This document shows, piece after piece, positions 1 to 10,107 of a stretch of DNA of 64,000 bases. A program made the translations under genes and the position numbers. The notes below the pieces were generated by a model, which saw only the letters and a program-made list of their open reading frames with translations, did not search any database and was not told the origin of the DNA. The DNA comes from Cydia pomonella (Eukaryota > Arthropoda > Insecta > Lepidoptera > Tortricidae). The stretch is taken from assembly GCF_033807575.1 (NCBI RefSeq), contig NC_084704.1:7711056-7775055 (forward strand), read 5' to 3'. How positions within the stretch are numbered: position 1 is the stretch's first letter; each line of letters opens with the position of its first letter.

Positions 1-474
1 CTATTTATTGGTTGATGAAATAGTATTCAATATGAACCACATGCTTACATAATATAGGTACCTACATTTGTTTACCTAGGTAAACAACTATTATTAGGTA
101 AGGTACATTCTTTTCTTTTCAAATGACTGATAGATATAGAAACCAATAGGTTCTGACAGGTTCTGACTTCATCACGTGGAATTATTTTGGGTAATAACTG
201 ATATTAAACACCGACAGACCATAGATGTATGACTACTTAGTCACAGAATGTGGAATCGTGGACGTAATGTTTTGCTGTATGACAATAACTAATAACATCT
301 GTCAAGCACGCGCGGACTGTCATAGTTTACCAATTCATAGTTATTTAATATTTTACTGTTACATACCTACGCTTATTCTCATCTTCGCAATAATTGCAGG
401 ATTGTATTATTTATTGTCTCTTTTGCTAATTTAATATTATAATTAATTTGGTACGGGTGAGATACATTGAGTAT

Positions 475-892
475 AATCAGCATCAAAAGTCACGTATCAG
501 ACTGTGTCATACCGACTGTGTCAAAAGTATCTACCATTCTCTAAGAGCCACCCCACACTAGCGTGTCCCGAGCAGCGTCTAGTCAACTCTTTGGCTGCCG
601 CTCGACGCAACGTTGGCGCAACTGCGCCGCAACGCCATTTTCCATAGTGCTGACTAGACGCCGACGCTCAAAAGACGCTAGTGTGGGGTGGCCCTAATAG
701 CTTAACAAAAAGAGATGTATAAGCTACTCTACATGTAGAGTCCGGCTAAGCTAACCACACTTTTTTGCTTGGTTCGCCTCTATGTATACGTAGATTGTAG
801 AACAATTCGATTTTGACAGATAATTTTGAACTCTATTTGGAAAAATATTCCAGGGTAGCTTGTTTCATCCGCTACTATTAATGCTAACTGTA
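475..892 (+). mobile_element. Mariner-like MITE, copy 1, interrupted by a nested MITE
   Basis: This stretch aligns by eye end to end with the TIR-bounded element at 61956-62175: left end with ATCAGCATCAAAAG, the middle CTACCATTCT, then AGCTTAACAAAAAGAGATGT, and right end near ATGCTAACTGTA. The termini are degenerate compared with the copy at 61956. It is split by a 150-bp insertion at 545-694. No coding capacity is seen. The assignment to a Tc1/mariner-type MITE is inferred from the TA-flanked CAGTCAGC termini of the better copy. Confidence 0.65.
545..694. mobile_element. PIF/Harbinger-like (Tourist-type) MITE
   Basis: A 150-bp foldback sequence with terminal inverted repeats: GAGCCACCCCACACTAGCGT at the left, and the complement of GGGCCACCCCACACTAGCGT at the right. 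A second inverted pair inside (GCGTCTAGTCA / TGACTAGACGC) makes most of the element self-complementary. It is flanked by the 3-bp direct repeat TAA (542-544 and 695-697). TIRs starting GGGCC together with a TAA/TTA target duplication are the signature of PIF/Harbinger MITEs. The host element's sister copy at 61956 shows the unfilled site. Confidence 0.75.
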
Positions 893-1059
893 CTAACTAT
901 TACAGATCAGATTTATTAATTTATCATGATTGCCTACCTAACTAAATCAGTCAGACTCAGATCAGATAGTTCAGCTCGGTCGCATCGTATAATGAGGCAC
1001 AAGAAACGGTGGGGCAGTGTGGAGCGCGTATAAGAAATTGGTATATTAAAAAAAAAAAC

Positions 1060-1290
1060 TAGGTTTTCGAACACATGGATTGCAGTATCATCTGCGTAGA
1101 GCTGGGTGCATTTAATCTCATTAGTACCATGTATAGAATACCACTAAGTGTGGAAGATTTAAAGACCTTGTCGATTTCTATTTTTTGAATATTTATTTTA
1201 ACTCCTTTTAACCTAGGGCGGTGGGCGTATTCTCGACGGCATAACTTCAAGACCACTTCAATTACCAATTCCGTCAAAGTAAGTATTTTA
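1060..1290 (-). pseudogene. LINE reverse transcriptase relic (palm region)
   Basis: On the minus strand two neighbouring frames carry pieces of a non-LTR reverse transcriptase. One reads SSTLSGILY, like the QGS-x-LSP-x-LY block of RT. The next reads CTQLYADDTAIHVFEN, in which YADD (codons at 1087-1098) is the catalytic motif C of LINE RTs. The frame changes between the two blocks and stops lie around them, so it is broken. Clade (Jockey, CR1 or R1) cannot be decided from this much. The overlapping minus-strand ORF is an accident of the decayed frame, not a gene. Confidence 0.55.
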
Positions 1291-2060
1291 TGGCGCCAGT
1301 TGCATCACTATTTACTTGTTTATTAATAGTTGTATGTCCTTCGTCGCAGCAGCAGGTATACGATAAGCAAGACAAGTGAAGGGAGCGTAGGCAGCGGTTT
1401 CCATTACATTTCAACAATATCATCCAAGTCTTTAACACTGCCTTTATTTTTTTGTAAAAGTAAACTTTATAACAATTTGATAAGATTGCTTTTGGAATTT
1501 CATAAATTAGCAAAATACGAGCTTGCGAAGGTAAGTATTTAATTTGGACCAGTGACTGATGTGTTTGCGAAGATACGTCTATAGGACCTGTAGGAGTGAA
1601 ACTTGAACCATTCGTATTCGTTGGACAATATTTGGCACCGGCTGATAGGTTTGATAAATAGTTATGACTTATTAGACTGCAGAATGAAATTTGATATGTT
1701 TAGCAAAGTGGGTTCTATTATCTCTGAGGAATAACAGATTTATCGTCAGTGACAAAAGGTTAATAGTTTATATTGACGTTAATGCTGGTTTAACATTAGA
1801 TATTCACATCATGGTATACCTAAGCTTATATTAAGTATGTACTAAAACTTTAATATCTGCTTTTGCGACCATGCGGAGACATTCTAAACAAAGATCAAAA
1901 GGTCAAACAAGACTAGTAAGAGCAAAAGTAAGGTGCATTGGGGTAACTTTGAAGCTTAGGTCACTACGAAAGTTTTGAGATACAAAAAAACTACTAAAGT
2001 TAGTCAAATAACATTTAAATATTCTTCTTTAGCTTCCATCGGTTCATCCGCCTATAACCA
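1291..2060. other. Unrecognised AT-rich stretch
   Basis: No coding, RNA or repeat signal was recognised here. Short open frames at 1330-1542 (+) and 1274-1513 (-) overlap each other and show no domain or plausible start context. Confidence 0.4.
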
Positions 2061-2064
2061 TGAT

Positions 2065-2395
2065 TTACCATGATTTGTAGCATTCCCGGTACTCTTCTTG
2101 AGGAAGGTCTGCTATGGCTTGCAAGTAGGCATTCCTAGCATCCTCGAAGCTGTTGAATCGCGGGAGGAGAAATAAATCAAAAAGAACTAAATTAGGACTA
2201 TATATAGAGGATGACATAACTTTTCGATCTCTGTATTCTTCAAAAAATATTTTGTGAGAATAGCCTTGTCGGACGACGAATTTTCATGATGCAAAAATAG
2301 CCCCTCAAACCAAATTTAGGTCTGTTTTGTCTCAAATTATTAAAAACAGTAGGCAAACACACTTCGGTGTACCATTGAGCATCCGCAATCTCTTA
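2065..2395 (-). pseudogene. Mariner-family transposase relic (C-terminal half)
   Basis: Read on the minus strand, the segment gives, in order across several frames, WYTEVCLP, NNLRQNRPKFGLRG, LHHENSSSDKA, YSPNLVLFD and then FLLPRFNSFEDARNAYLQAI with further residues up to a stop at 2065-2067. This order matches the second half of IS630-Tc1-mariner transposases (WYTT..CLP, the HHDNA block, YSPDLAPxDFFLFP, then the C-terminal helix). The HHDNA catalytic aspartate is Glu here and PDL is PNL, and at least two frameshifts are present, so it is inactive. No TIRs were found around it. Confidence 0.65.
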
Positions 2396-2744
2396 GTTAC
2401 TTACTCTTATCTAAAGAAATTGTAGCCACATGACCACTTGCGGAAAAAAATTAGCCACAGTAAGCTAGATAAGATGCCGTTATAAGCGTTGTAGCAGGGT
2501 TGCAGCAGCGGGGTATTGCTGTATTGAAGTGGTTTTATAGATATTCGCTATTCATTCGGTATTTTCAAAATTACACTGCTTTCGAAGTAACCTCAATGCA
2601 CTTTCCCTAAAGTGCCTTATACGATTTACAACTACGAATAAGCTTGAGTGTAAGTATATGGAAGTATGTGTGCCTAATGTGTAGGAAAAAGCTTACTATA
2701 TAGCTAAGAGATCCTTCATAGGGATAAGTATGCGTTTGTACTTT
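2396..2744. other. Unrecognised stretch beside the mariner relic
   Basis: About 350 bp upstream (on the minus strand) of the transposase relic. It could hold decayed N-terminal transposase sequence, but no block could be matched by eye. Confidence 0.3.
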
Positions 2745-2824
2745 CAGTTGCGCCAACCTTGCGTCGAGCAGCCATAGAGTTGATTAGACACCAGACCTCG
2801 GGAGATGCCAGTGTGGGGTGGCCC
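2745..2824 (-). mobile_element. Partial second copy of the Harbinger-like MITE
   Basis: The segment matches one half of the 545-694 element in reverse orientation: AGTTGCGCCAACCTTGCGTC, AGAGTTGATTAGAC, and the terminus GTGTGGGGTGGCCC at 2811-2824. The other half is missing and no TAA duplication remains. It is a decayed, truncated member of the same family. Confidence 0.6.
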
Positions 2825-3189
2825 TTCACGTCAGCGTATAAACTGCGTCAACCATAGGCTTTTGGAACGGACATTCAAAAAATCAGAGGTGCACAGGTGG
2901 GAGCAAAATCGATACCTATGCAGGATTAATACAGTATTACTGCATTTGGTTGTTAATATTCACTCTATTATCTACTTAACGATTTCGCTCGACCTAGTCA
3001 TGTATATCACACTGCCCTCGACATCATCTTCGGATACCTTGTGCTCAAAAAATTATACCCTAGTATTAGCTTGTTCTGTGTCTGGATATCCAATCGGAGA
3101 TGGAAAGTTGTAGAGCTAAATGTAACAAACTTCTGTCCCCTCTTTGCCTCACCACACCATACCAGTGTTTTTTTTTTGTATATGTGACA

Positions 3190-3436
3190 ACTGGTTTGGC
3201 CTAGTGGGTATAGAGACCCTGCCTAAGAAGCCGAAGGTCCCGGGTTCAAATCCTGGTAAGCATGGATATTTGTAACTGAGTCATAGGTGTTTTATATATA
3301 TTAAAATATTTATAAATATTTATATATTATATATGTCGTTGTCTAAGTACCCTCAACATAAGCCTTATAGAGCTTACTGTGGGACTTAGTCAATTTGTGT
3401 AATAATGTCCTATAATATTTATTTATTTATGTAAAG
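3190..3436 (+). mobile_element. tRNA-derived SINE
   Basis: The head carries an RNA polymerase III type-2 promoter: an A-box-like TGGCCTAGTGGGT near 3198 and a B box GGTTCAAATCC at 3243-3253. The body ends in a segment containing GGGACTTAGTCAATTTGTGT, followed by a TATAATATTTATTTATTT tail. A second copy lies at 41481-41710 and a tail-only copy at 9967-10040. Such tRNA-headed SINEs are common in moths. No clear target duplication was identified. Confidence 0.75.
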
Positions 3437-3570
3437 ACGGAAAATATTGTTACCTTAGTTAAATAGGTACAGGTAAATGGAAATGTGACCCTAAAATTGT
3501 GACTTGTTTTGTTGTGAAATTTTAGTTAGACAGTATTGATTCTTAAGCGTCGATATGGCAGCCACGACGC

Positions 3571-3925
3571 TACCTTCTGTTTTTTGTGAAGTAAATCAAA
3601 CCCAGCTTTCCTAGCATGATTCGCTTCGGATTATTTTCTGCTAAATATAGGAGAGTTGGCTATATATAGATATAGATCCTACCGTTGGTTAAATCGTACC
3701 ACCTCTAGTTTTTCCAATAAACAACCTAGTTCATTTACACATAAGGCACCAAACAGTGCTCTAATAGAATTAAGCAATAATCTAATCAGATATGGGCATA
3801 TAACTACAAACGAACGAAAGAGAGAAAAAATATCGCTACCTTCTGTTTTTTTTTGTGAAGCAATTCATACCCAGCTTTCCTAGCAAGATTCAAGAAGTTT
3901 TGGATTTTTTTCTGCTAAATAGGTA
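3571..3925. repeat. Pair of ~85-bp direct repeats
   Basis: Two similar blocks, about 3571-3655 and 3836-3925, each run from CTACCTTCTGTTTTTT through CCCAGCTTTCCTAGCA to TTTTCTGCTAAATA. They flank about 180 bp of non-repeated DNA. The origin is unclear: a local duplication, or the ends of an unrecognised element. Confidence 0.6.
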
Positions 3926-3949
3926 AGTACTGAAATAAGATAGAAGAAG

Positions 3950-4310
3950 AAGTGATTTGAAACCTTTCCTGAGAGACGAGAAGAGAGGTATGGGCATTGT
4001 GAATGTCATCTGGCTTTGTGTGGTAGGGCACAGCCAGTGGATGTCATCCCAGATCTAGAGCAGAGCCCAACTGGGGAAGTACCTCTACCTTACAGAAAAC
4101 AGCAGCCAAATAACACTAGACCCTACTCATAGTGTTGTGTTCCTGCCGGTGAGTAAGGTTGCCAGAGCTCATCGAGGGGGGGCGGGTTTAGGGTCGGCAA
4201 CGCGCATGTAACTCCTCTAGAGTTGCAGGCGTACATAGGCTACGGAGACTGCTTACCACCAGGCGGGCCGTATGCTTGTTTGCCACCGACGTAGTATAAA
4301 AAAAAAAAGA
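3950..4310 (+). mobile_element. 3' end of a non-LTR retrotransposon (LINE)
   Basis: The sequence ends in GCCACCGACGTAGTATAAAAAAAAAA, i.e. a poly(A) tail on the plus strand (run split here: GCCACCGACGTAGTAT then A11). Upstream it has GGTCGGCAACGCGCATGTAA and TTGCAGGCGTACATAGGCTA, blocks shared with 29609-29730 and, in reverse and more diverged, with 46757-46885. I recognise this as a widespread moth LINE 3' region; the coding part is absent (5' truncated). Confidence 0.55.
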
Positions 4311-5700
4311 CGACATTTTTTATCTTGAAGAGAATTCCTTAAACAGAAGCATATTATGGGATACAGTTTTTTACATGTGTTCCCTTGGTATAAAAAACGA
4401 ACATATATGCTACTATTATGCATACAATATTGAATGATGGGCATGATGGCATTTTATCATGTAATAATTCTAATTTATAGACATGGCGCCACAATTATTA
4501 TAATTGTATGATATTGTAATGAGTTCTTAATGATGTGTTTTAACACGGACACAGAGACAATAAAGAACGGCAGTCTCTATTATAAAGGCACGTTATTAAT
4601 ATTTGTTGCAGCTGACTTTTAAGACGAAAAAAGCACAGGCATGGTGTTGAACGGAGTCCAAAACACGATATGTTACGCCATTGCTATCTACTACAATATA
4701 AAGAAACACGCCTTTCAATGGATGCTAGTACTCCATATAATTTAATTGTCTCTGGCTTTATTAATTAATCGAACTTTTATAAAGACAACTACTTGCGTCA
4801 AAAAAGGTCTTAAGTTTAGACAATACAGTGTTTTCAAGATCTAATGCATATTTAATATAGCAACGTTGCATAATTGTGCACTGCCAATTATGCAAGTGTG
4901 CACACGGAATAAAAAGACGCATGATATTGGGGAAAGTGGGGCTGTTACGTCGCTTTTCGTTGTCTGAACATTGGCGCCTACGCGCGAATTAATCGACGAT
5001 TAGCGGCGCCGCATGGACGTTGACACTTCTGGTTACTGGCAAACTCATGTGAGTAATCAAAGATCGACATTTTATGAGTGTGGAACTGAGGTGGCGATAA
5101 TTGACTGTGTTCGCGACAGTACCTAGCGCTGGCCTGGCAGCCATATTGCACATTAATTATAAGTCCACAAAAAAAGAATATATATTACCGACTCAAAACA
5201 CTTTTAGTACGGTCAAATTAACTCAAATTTCACTAAAGTCAGGAACTAATTCTAAGGACTAATAAAATCACTACGGATTGTTTTGTATGGGCTAAAAATT
5301 GAACTTTATACAATCGTTACTAAATTCACCCCCCCGGAAAGGGGTGAAATCGGCTGAAAATAATGTAATGGTTATAACTAAGAAGAGAAAAAAGGTGTAC
5401 TCGGTGTAATTTGGCGTACGTTTTACAACACTTATATCTAAATTCGCACGTGTTATTTATGTTAATTTAAGCTACGGAACAGGTAAAAAAAAATACAACA
5501 TTAAAAAAAATCTATTTTGGCCATTGCGGGTCTGGGGAAAGTAATGTACTCAGTGCAAATTGAGTAAATAATTAGAAAAAATATCTAAATCCAATGTCAA
5601 ATTCGCACCATGGTGCGACACCCGGAAAGTAGTTTTTCATGTTTTACTGTCGTTGTACTTCGGGGGAAATTTTAATACTATTGGAAATTGATGCAATCAT
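4311..5700. other. Unrecognised stretch; AAATTCGCA motif recurs
   Basis: No gene or known element was recognised. The word AAATTCGCAC recurs near 5449, 5600 and 5719, together with related GTACTCGGTG/GTACTCAGTG words, suggesting old degenerate repeats. Homopolymer A runs are frequent. Confidence 0.35.
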
Positions 5701-6554
5701 ATTCATTTGATTTTGTTTAAATTCGCACTCCATAAAAAATTGGCCTTTTTATACGGAACATGCAGTTTTGTAATCAAGTACCAAAAACGTAGACCAATAA
5801 ATACACAGAAGCGACAAGCGCGTGATTAGTGGCAAGAGAAGGAACGCGCGTAGATGCACCGACGAAGCACGGCTCTTGAGGCACGAGTAGTGGCATGTAC
5901 TGCAAAAATAGTAGGGTTTCTGAGTATGCAGACAGACAGTCAACAAATTAAATACAGGTACGCTCAATGTTTATTAAATTCGAAAAATCGCGTTTTTCCA
6001 TATACTTACGAAAACGTTAGACTACTTAGTTTACTCAATGATTGTTTAAAATAATAGTTCCGTTTTAATGCCAGAAGAAAGATTTGTGCTCGTTGCCCGT
6101 CAAAAGTGTCAAACAAACTGTCTCGGAACAATCGCTGCGCGTAGGGTTTGAGATCCGGATATCCGAAATATCCGGATATCGGGTCATAAGATCCGGATAT
6201 TACGGCTCCGTTAAATATGGTTATTGACCTATAACCGGAACAATTTTCTAATGAAATTAATGAATAATTTCATACCATTTTGTCATTTAAATATAGTATT
6301 TTCATATATTTAATCAATTCAAATACTAACAGCACATCAATTTTGATAGGTACATACAGGTGTCACGCAGTAACTTTATACAATGAATGCGAATGTTGCT
6401 TAATGCAAACATTAGATCATTGGATATCCTGATGACTTGGGGCTATAGGCTCAAAACAAAAGCAACCTGAAGGCCAAGGCTAGGATAGTAGAGTAGGAAG
6501 GAGAGAAAATTGGTCTGATAATCAACCACTAGAATATCTCCAAATGAATAGGGC

Positions 6555-6640
6555 TAAGATGGTCGGCTCTTTATCATTTGTCATGAAGGGCATAGTGACA
6601 AGTGATAAAAATAGAACCATGCTGCCACCGCAGATCGAAA
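6555..6640 (-). mobile_element. Deleted copy of a MITE-like repeat (full copy at 63682-63812)
   Basis: GCTAAGATGGTCGGCTCTTT, ATCATTTGTCA and CATGCTGCCACCGC occur in the same order as in the reverse complement of 63682-63812, with the central palindromic part reduced. It lies inside the LINE relic region of the hAT-like element. Confidence 0.55.
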
Positions 6641-6684
6641 AGAAAAGACCTACCTAAAGTAATCGGGAAGAGGAGATAGATGTT

Positions 6685-7175
6685 CGAATCCAAAATGCCC
6701 TAAGATGCTCAGCAGCGCTTCGCCGAGTTCTAGTGTCCAAGCTGATCAGTAGACTGTCCATGATTCAAGTCTATAAGACAATAATTAGATTTTGATGAAT
6801 GACATCGGTAAGTATTACACTTGGACTCTGAATCAGAAAAAAAAGAACAAGTTCTTAGTGAAGAAGACGAAATTCTGGCGGAATATTCTGGGACCTATCA
6901 GAGATGAAGATAGAGAAGGTGAAAGCGTAGGAAAAATAGGGAGCTAGAGTAGCTAGTTGCGGCACCCAATATAATTAGCGAGATTATAGCCGCACGACTT
7001 CGCAGGCTTGGTCACTTGGAGTGGACGGGAGAGAATCGGGCTGTGAAAAGATATACCGCAGGAGCGATGTAGCCCTAAAACGCCCTCGGAGTATCCAACT
7101 AGCGTGGAGTGGTGCAGAATAGAGCAGAGTGACGTTGTTCTTGTATCAAAGGCCAAGATTCTTTTTGGGTCACTG
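6685..7175 (+). pseudogene. RTE-type LINE polymerase C-terminal relic
   Basis: Plus-strand frames give, in order, IRIQNALRCSAALRRVL then SKLISRLSMIQVYKTIIR, later TWTLNQK and NILGPIRDEDRE, then VAAPNIISEIIAARLRRLGH with LEWTGENRAVKR, and finally VVQNRAE and KAKILFGS-like codons. This is the region after the RT palm in insect endonuclease/reverse-transcriptase LINEs (the stretch ending in the LGHVERM...GRPRxRW...W...AQDRxKW...AK block). Several frameshifts and stops are present and the 'GRP' tract is deleted, so it is dead. It sits inside the hAT-like element. Confidence 0.65.
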
Positions 7176-7479
7176 ATCCAGTGAAGTAAGTAAGTATTGC
7201 TTTCATAGTTAGTATTTCATGACGAATGAACACGAGGTGAGGCATTGGATGTATTTCCAACTATGCACCAGCTAATCCAGATATAAACCCTCCTTATTAA
7301 GTACGGTTTTAGAGATAACATTATGTTAGCTATTATAGTAATCAAGTAATCATTTAAAATTAGTTGGGGTGATATCATTGTATTCAAACATAGTTATTTC
7401 TGTGTTATCTAAATCAGTTTATTCGGATATTTATTTTGGTGGATATTCGAATAATTAGAATATCACAATATTCTAATTG

Positions 7480-7850
7480 CAAACCCTACATATAACTTCC
7501 CAGTAGGGACACAAATAGGTAATGTAAATACTGCGAGGAGGATCTTGTTTAGGAAAAACCAGAGCGATCGAGTATATTCCTTCAACAGGATGCTCTCCTA
7601 CAGCATATAAAAAGGGCTTAACAGACCCACATTGGGACCAATTTACCTGAATAGCGACCCACAAATGCTAGATTCTTGCAACTAGGCTTGGCGAAAGAAA
7701 AATGATGGACCAGCGTACACCTCTGCAAGGAGCTATTGTCTTGCAAGTGCAAAGAACGCTGTACAGGGTGTGGGAGAGTAAAACACGGATTTAAATACAC
7801 TATGCTTTGCGCATGCGAAGGTGCATGCTCTGGGACAAAATAATATGTAA
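7480..7850 (+). pseudogene. Cysteine-rich domain relic
   Basis: Near the end, one plus-strand frame reads CKELLSCKCKERCTGCGRVK and continues FKYTMLCACEGACSGTK before a TAA stop (about 7722-7842), a dense Cys pattern (CxC...C..C...C.C...C). A TGA lies a few codons upstream, at about 7704. The pattern resembles the C-terminal cysteine-rich segment found in many mobile-element-associated insect proteins. I do not know its molecular function. Interruption by stops and lack of a plausible N-terminus make it a relic. Assignment is by pattern only. Confidence 0.4.
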
Positions 7851-8017
7851 AAAAAAAATATTTTTGTTTAATTAGTGTGTAACTTTAATTAGCTAGATCC
7901 GGAGTAAATTACAATAAAACGATCTCAGTATTCTTAATTTTGATAATAATACTTTCATCGAAAATATTACTTTACTATAAAATTAGGCTAGGCTAGGCTC
8001 CATAAAATTAAGAAATC

Positions 8018-8520
8018 ATTCATGGGTAATTGTGTAAGATTTTACAATAAACTTCCTAATATTATAACTGAATTGTCTGTTAGTAAATTTAAAAATTATG
8101 TAAAACGTAAGCTTATCTCTAAAGCCTATTATAGCACACAAGACTACATGAATGATGAAACACCGTGGGATTAAGTGTGATTGTAAAGAATGAATTATTT
8201 ATTGTTATGTTATTAATGATGAAATTGATAATTCAATGTATATATACCGTTTTTTTTGACATTTAGATTTTATTCTAGAAAGGTTCTAGACTAGTATTTT
8301 TATACAATTTTGATGTTTGACGATCTTTTTGTGAAATTCTTATTATTAAGTTTACCATATCTATAATAGTTCAATGTTTTTTTAGAACAATAATAACTGC
8401 ATCAATAAATTGCTCTGATATTTAGATTAAGATGATATTTGTAAAATTTGACGATTTAAAAGTGCTTGTTGCTAGGCCTATTTGAATAAAGAATATTTTG
8501 ACTTGACTTGACTTATAAAT
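8018..8520 (+). pseudogene. LINE ORF2 C-terminus and 3' UTR
   Basis: A frame ending at 8174 reads GNCVRFYNKLPNIITELSVS, then KFKNYVKRKLISKAYYS, then TQDYMNDETPWD and stop. This is the typical end of CR1/Jockey-type insect LINE ORF2 (YNKLP...LSVxKFKxxLKxxLxxKAYYS...F/YM). About 340 bp of AT-rich 3' UTR follows and ends in AATAAAG then a GACTT tandem tail (8503-8519). The 5' part is missing. No clear target duplication was seen. It lies inside the hAT-like element. Confidence 0.75.
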
Positions 8521-8829
8521 ATCGTTTAGCAAGTTACCTTTACTTAAACATCATTTGCCTTGCAAATTGTATTGAAACAGCCATCCGACTCTTGGTGGTG
8601 TCATCCGGTATGGAACAAAAATAGTGTAATTTGCTTGTTTATAAACCGATTTTCAAAATTTTAATGGAATTTTATAGCTTATTAATATAGCATTCATAAT
8701 ATATCTTGATATAATGTCTTCCTGTAAAGTTACTAGTAAAGTTGATGAAAACAAAAAACGGATTTTTTTTCGGGAATATTTAAATAAAACTTAAAATTCT
8801 CGCAAACTATGGTATTTACAAGGTCAAAT

Positions 8830-9340
8830 GTATAAACGATATTGTAGCGCATTTAATTTTGCTTTTTATGACACCCCACACAAGCTTACATGTGATATAC
8901 TTGCTGTGGTATACGCAATATTCTGAACACGGCACCGGCCATTTTGATGACGTCATAACTGGTGACTTAACCACGTTAGAAACTGTCTCCCGATGGTTTT
9001 TTAGTCAGAATAACATGCTTAACAACATACTAAAATATGATGCTGGTTTCATAGGCACCTTTTGGGCCCTATATGACCATAAGGGAAGCGACTTCATATC
9101 TACTCGTATAACATTTTTTATACAATCAAACACATTTGAATAAGTAGTCGATAAAGCAGTCAAACAACGATAGATTATTAATATGTTGTAACATGACATC
9201 ACTATTTTTGATCTCACATAGACAATTAACGCACAAACTTGCATTTCATTTTTGGTCGCACTTTTGAAGTTTGACAGTCGTTCTTGATATCCTATTTCTA
9301 TGTATCCGGATCCGAAAAGTTGTCGGATATTGCAAACCCT
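8830..9340. other. Right part of the hAT-like element, no recognised gene
   Basis: A 94-codon plus-strand frame (8859-9143) and a 126-codon minus-strand frame (9005-9385) overlap. Neither shows a domain, and the minus one runs through the element's terminus into flanking DNA, so neither is called a gene. The last 60 bp carry the subterminal ATCCGGAT word. Confidence 0.4.
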
Positions 9341-9349
9341 AGCTGCGCG

Positions 9350-9430
9350 CTGCGCTATCTCCCCGCCCCGCGCGCCCCGCGCCACGTGCTGCCAACCACC
9401 TTCGCTTGCAGTTCGTTGCGATTAATTCTA
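9350..9430. other. Short GC-rich island at the hAT insertion site
   Basis: The sequence next to the insertion is strongly GC-rich (CCCCGCCCCGCGCGCCCCGC, then an E-box-like CACGTG), in contrast to the AT-rich surroundings, and continues the GC-rich left flank at about 6125-6141. It could be a decayed promoter or CpG-rich segment; no transcript is evident. Confidence 0.3.
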
Positions 9431-9966
9431 TTTACTTTTTGACAAACTTCCGGTGAAAAAAAACTATTTTTTATTTAGTGCAAATGTAGTGTCTTTTAGA
9501 TAAGTACCGTTTTTAAAATTTTCACGTCTCTCTTAATTTCCCCCGAAGCACGATGTACAAAATAATTAAAAATACATGTTCCATAATTTGCCCAGGCGTG
9601 CAAAGTTAACTGAATGTTTATAATGCTTTAAAAAGCTTAACTTGAGATTGCACCAACCGACTGACTTATCCTCGAGCCGCAATCGAAAAAAAAATTTTTT
9701 TTAGGGTATCATACATTGCACATCTTTTTAATTAAGATATACTATGCACCAAGGTGTTCTCTATACACTACTTAGCTTGAACCTAATAGCTTTTAATTTA
9801 CTCCAAAATTACGGCACTTTATAGTTTATACCTAAAATTTAACGGTCTTCCGTACATAATAGAAACGGTGCAACTCGGGGGAATCAATCTAGTTGCGCCA
9901 TCTAACAAATCCAAAAAAAGCACGACTACACGACTTACTTCCATACTTTTTCTTAACTTGACTATA

Positions 9967-10040
9967 CTACTGAGGGACTTAGTCAATTTGTGTAATAATG
10001 TCCTATAATATTTATTATTATTATTTATTTATTTATGTTT
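9967..10040 (+). mobile_element. SINE 3'-tail fragment
   Basis: GGGACTTAGTCAATTTGTGT, then AATAATGTCC and a TATTTATT-type tail, match the last 70 bp of the SINE at 3190-3436. The tRNA-like head is absent, so it is strongly 5' truncated. Confidence 0.6.
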
Positions 10041-10107
10041 TATTTTGACGAAACCTATAAAGGTGGATGAGCTTTCTATAAAATGACGAAGCCTGCGCTG
10101 TGGATCT

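Larger units (their letters stand above)
6142..9341. mobile_element. hAT-like composite element, 3.2 kb, non-autonomous
   Basis: The ends are TAGGGTTTG (6142) and CAAACCCTA (to 9341), perfect 9-bp inverted termini, followed inward on both sides by clusters of the subterminal word ATCCGGATA or close variants. The element is flanked by a perfect 8-bp direct repeat, GCTGCGCG, at 6134-6141 and 9342-9349. An 8-bp target duplication with short TIRs and subterminal repeats is the hAT signature. Inside are LINE relics, a MITE fragment and a cysteine-rich relic, but no recognisable hAT transposase. A further terminus-like GCAAACCCTAC occurs at about 7478-7488 beside a 10-bp palindrome, so the element may itself be composite. 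Confidence 0.7.

Noticed and set aside
9005..9385. 126-codon minus-strand frame
   Set aside because: It crosses the hAT-like element's border into GC-rich flank and overlaps another chance frame.
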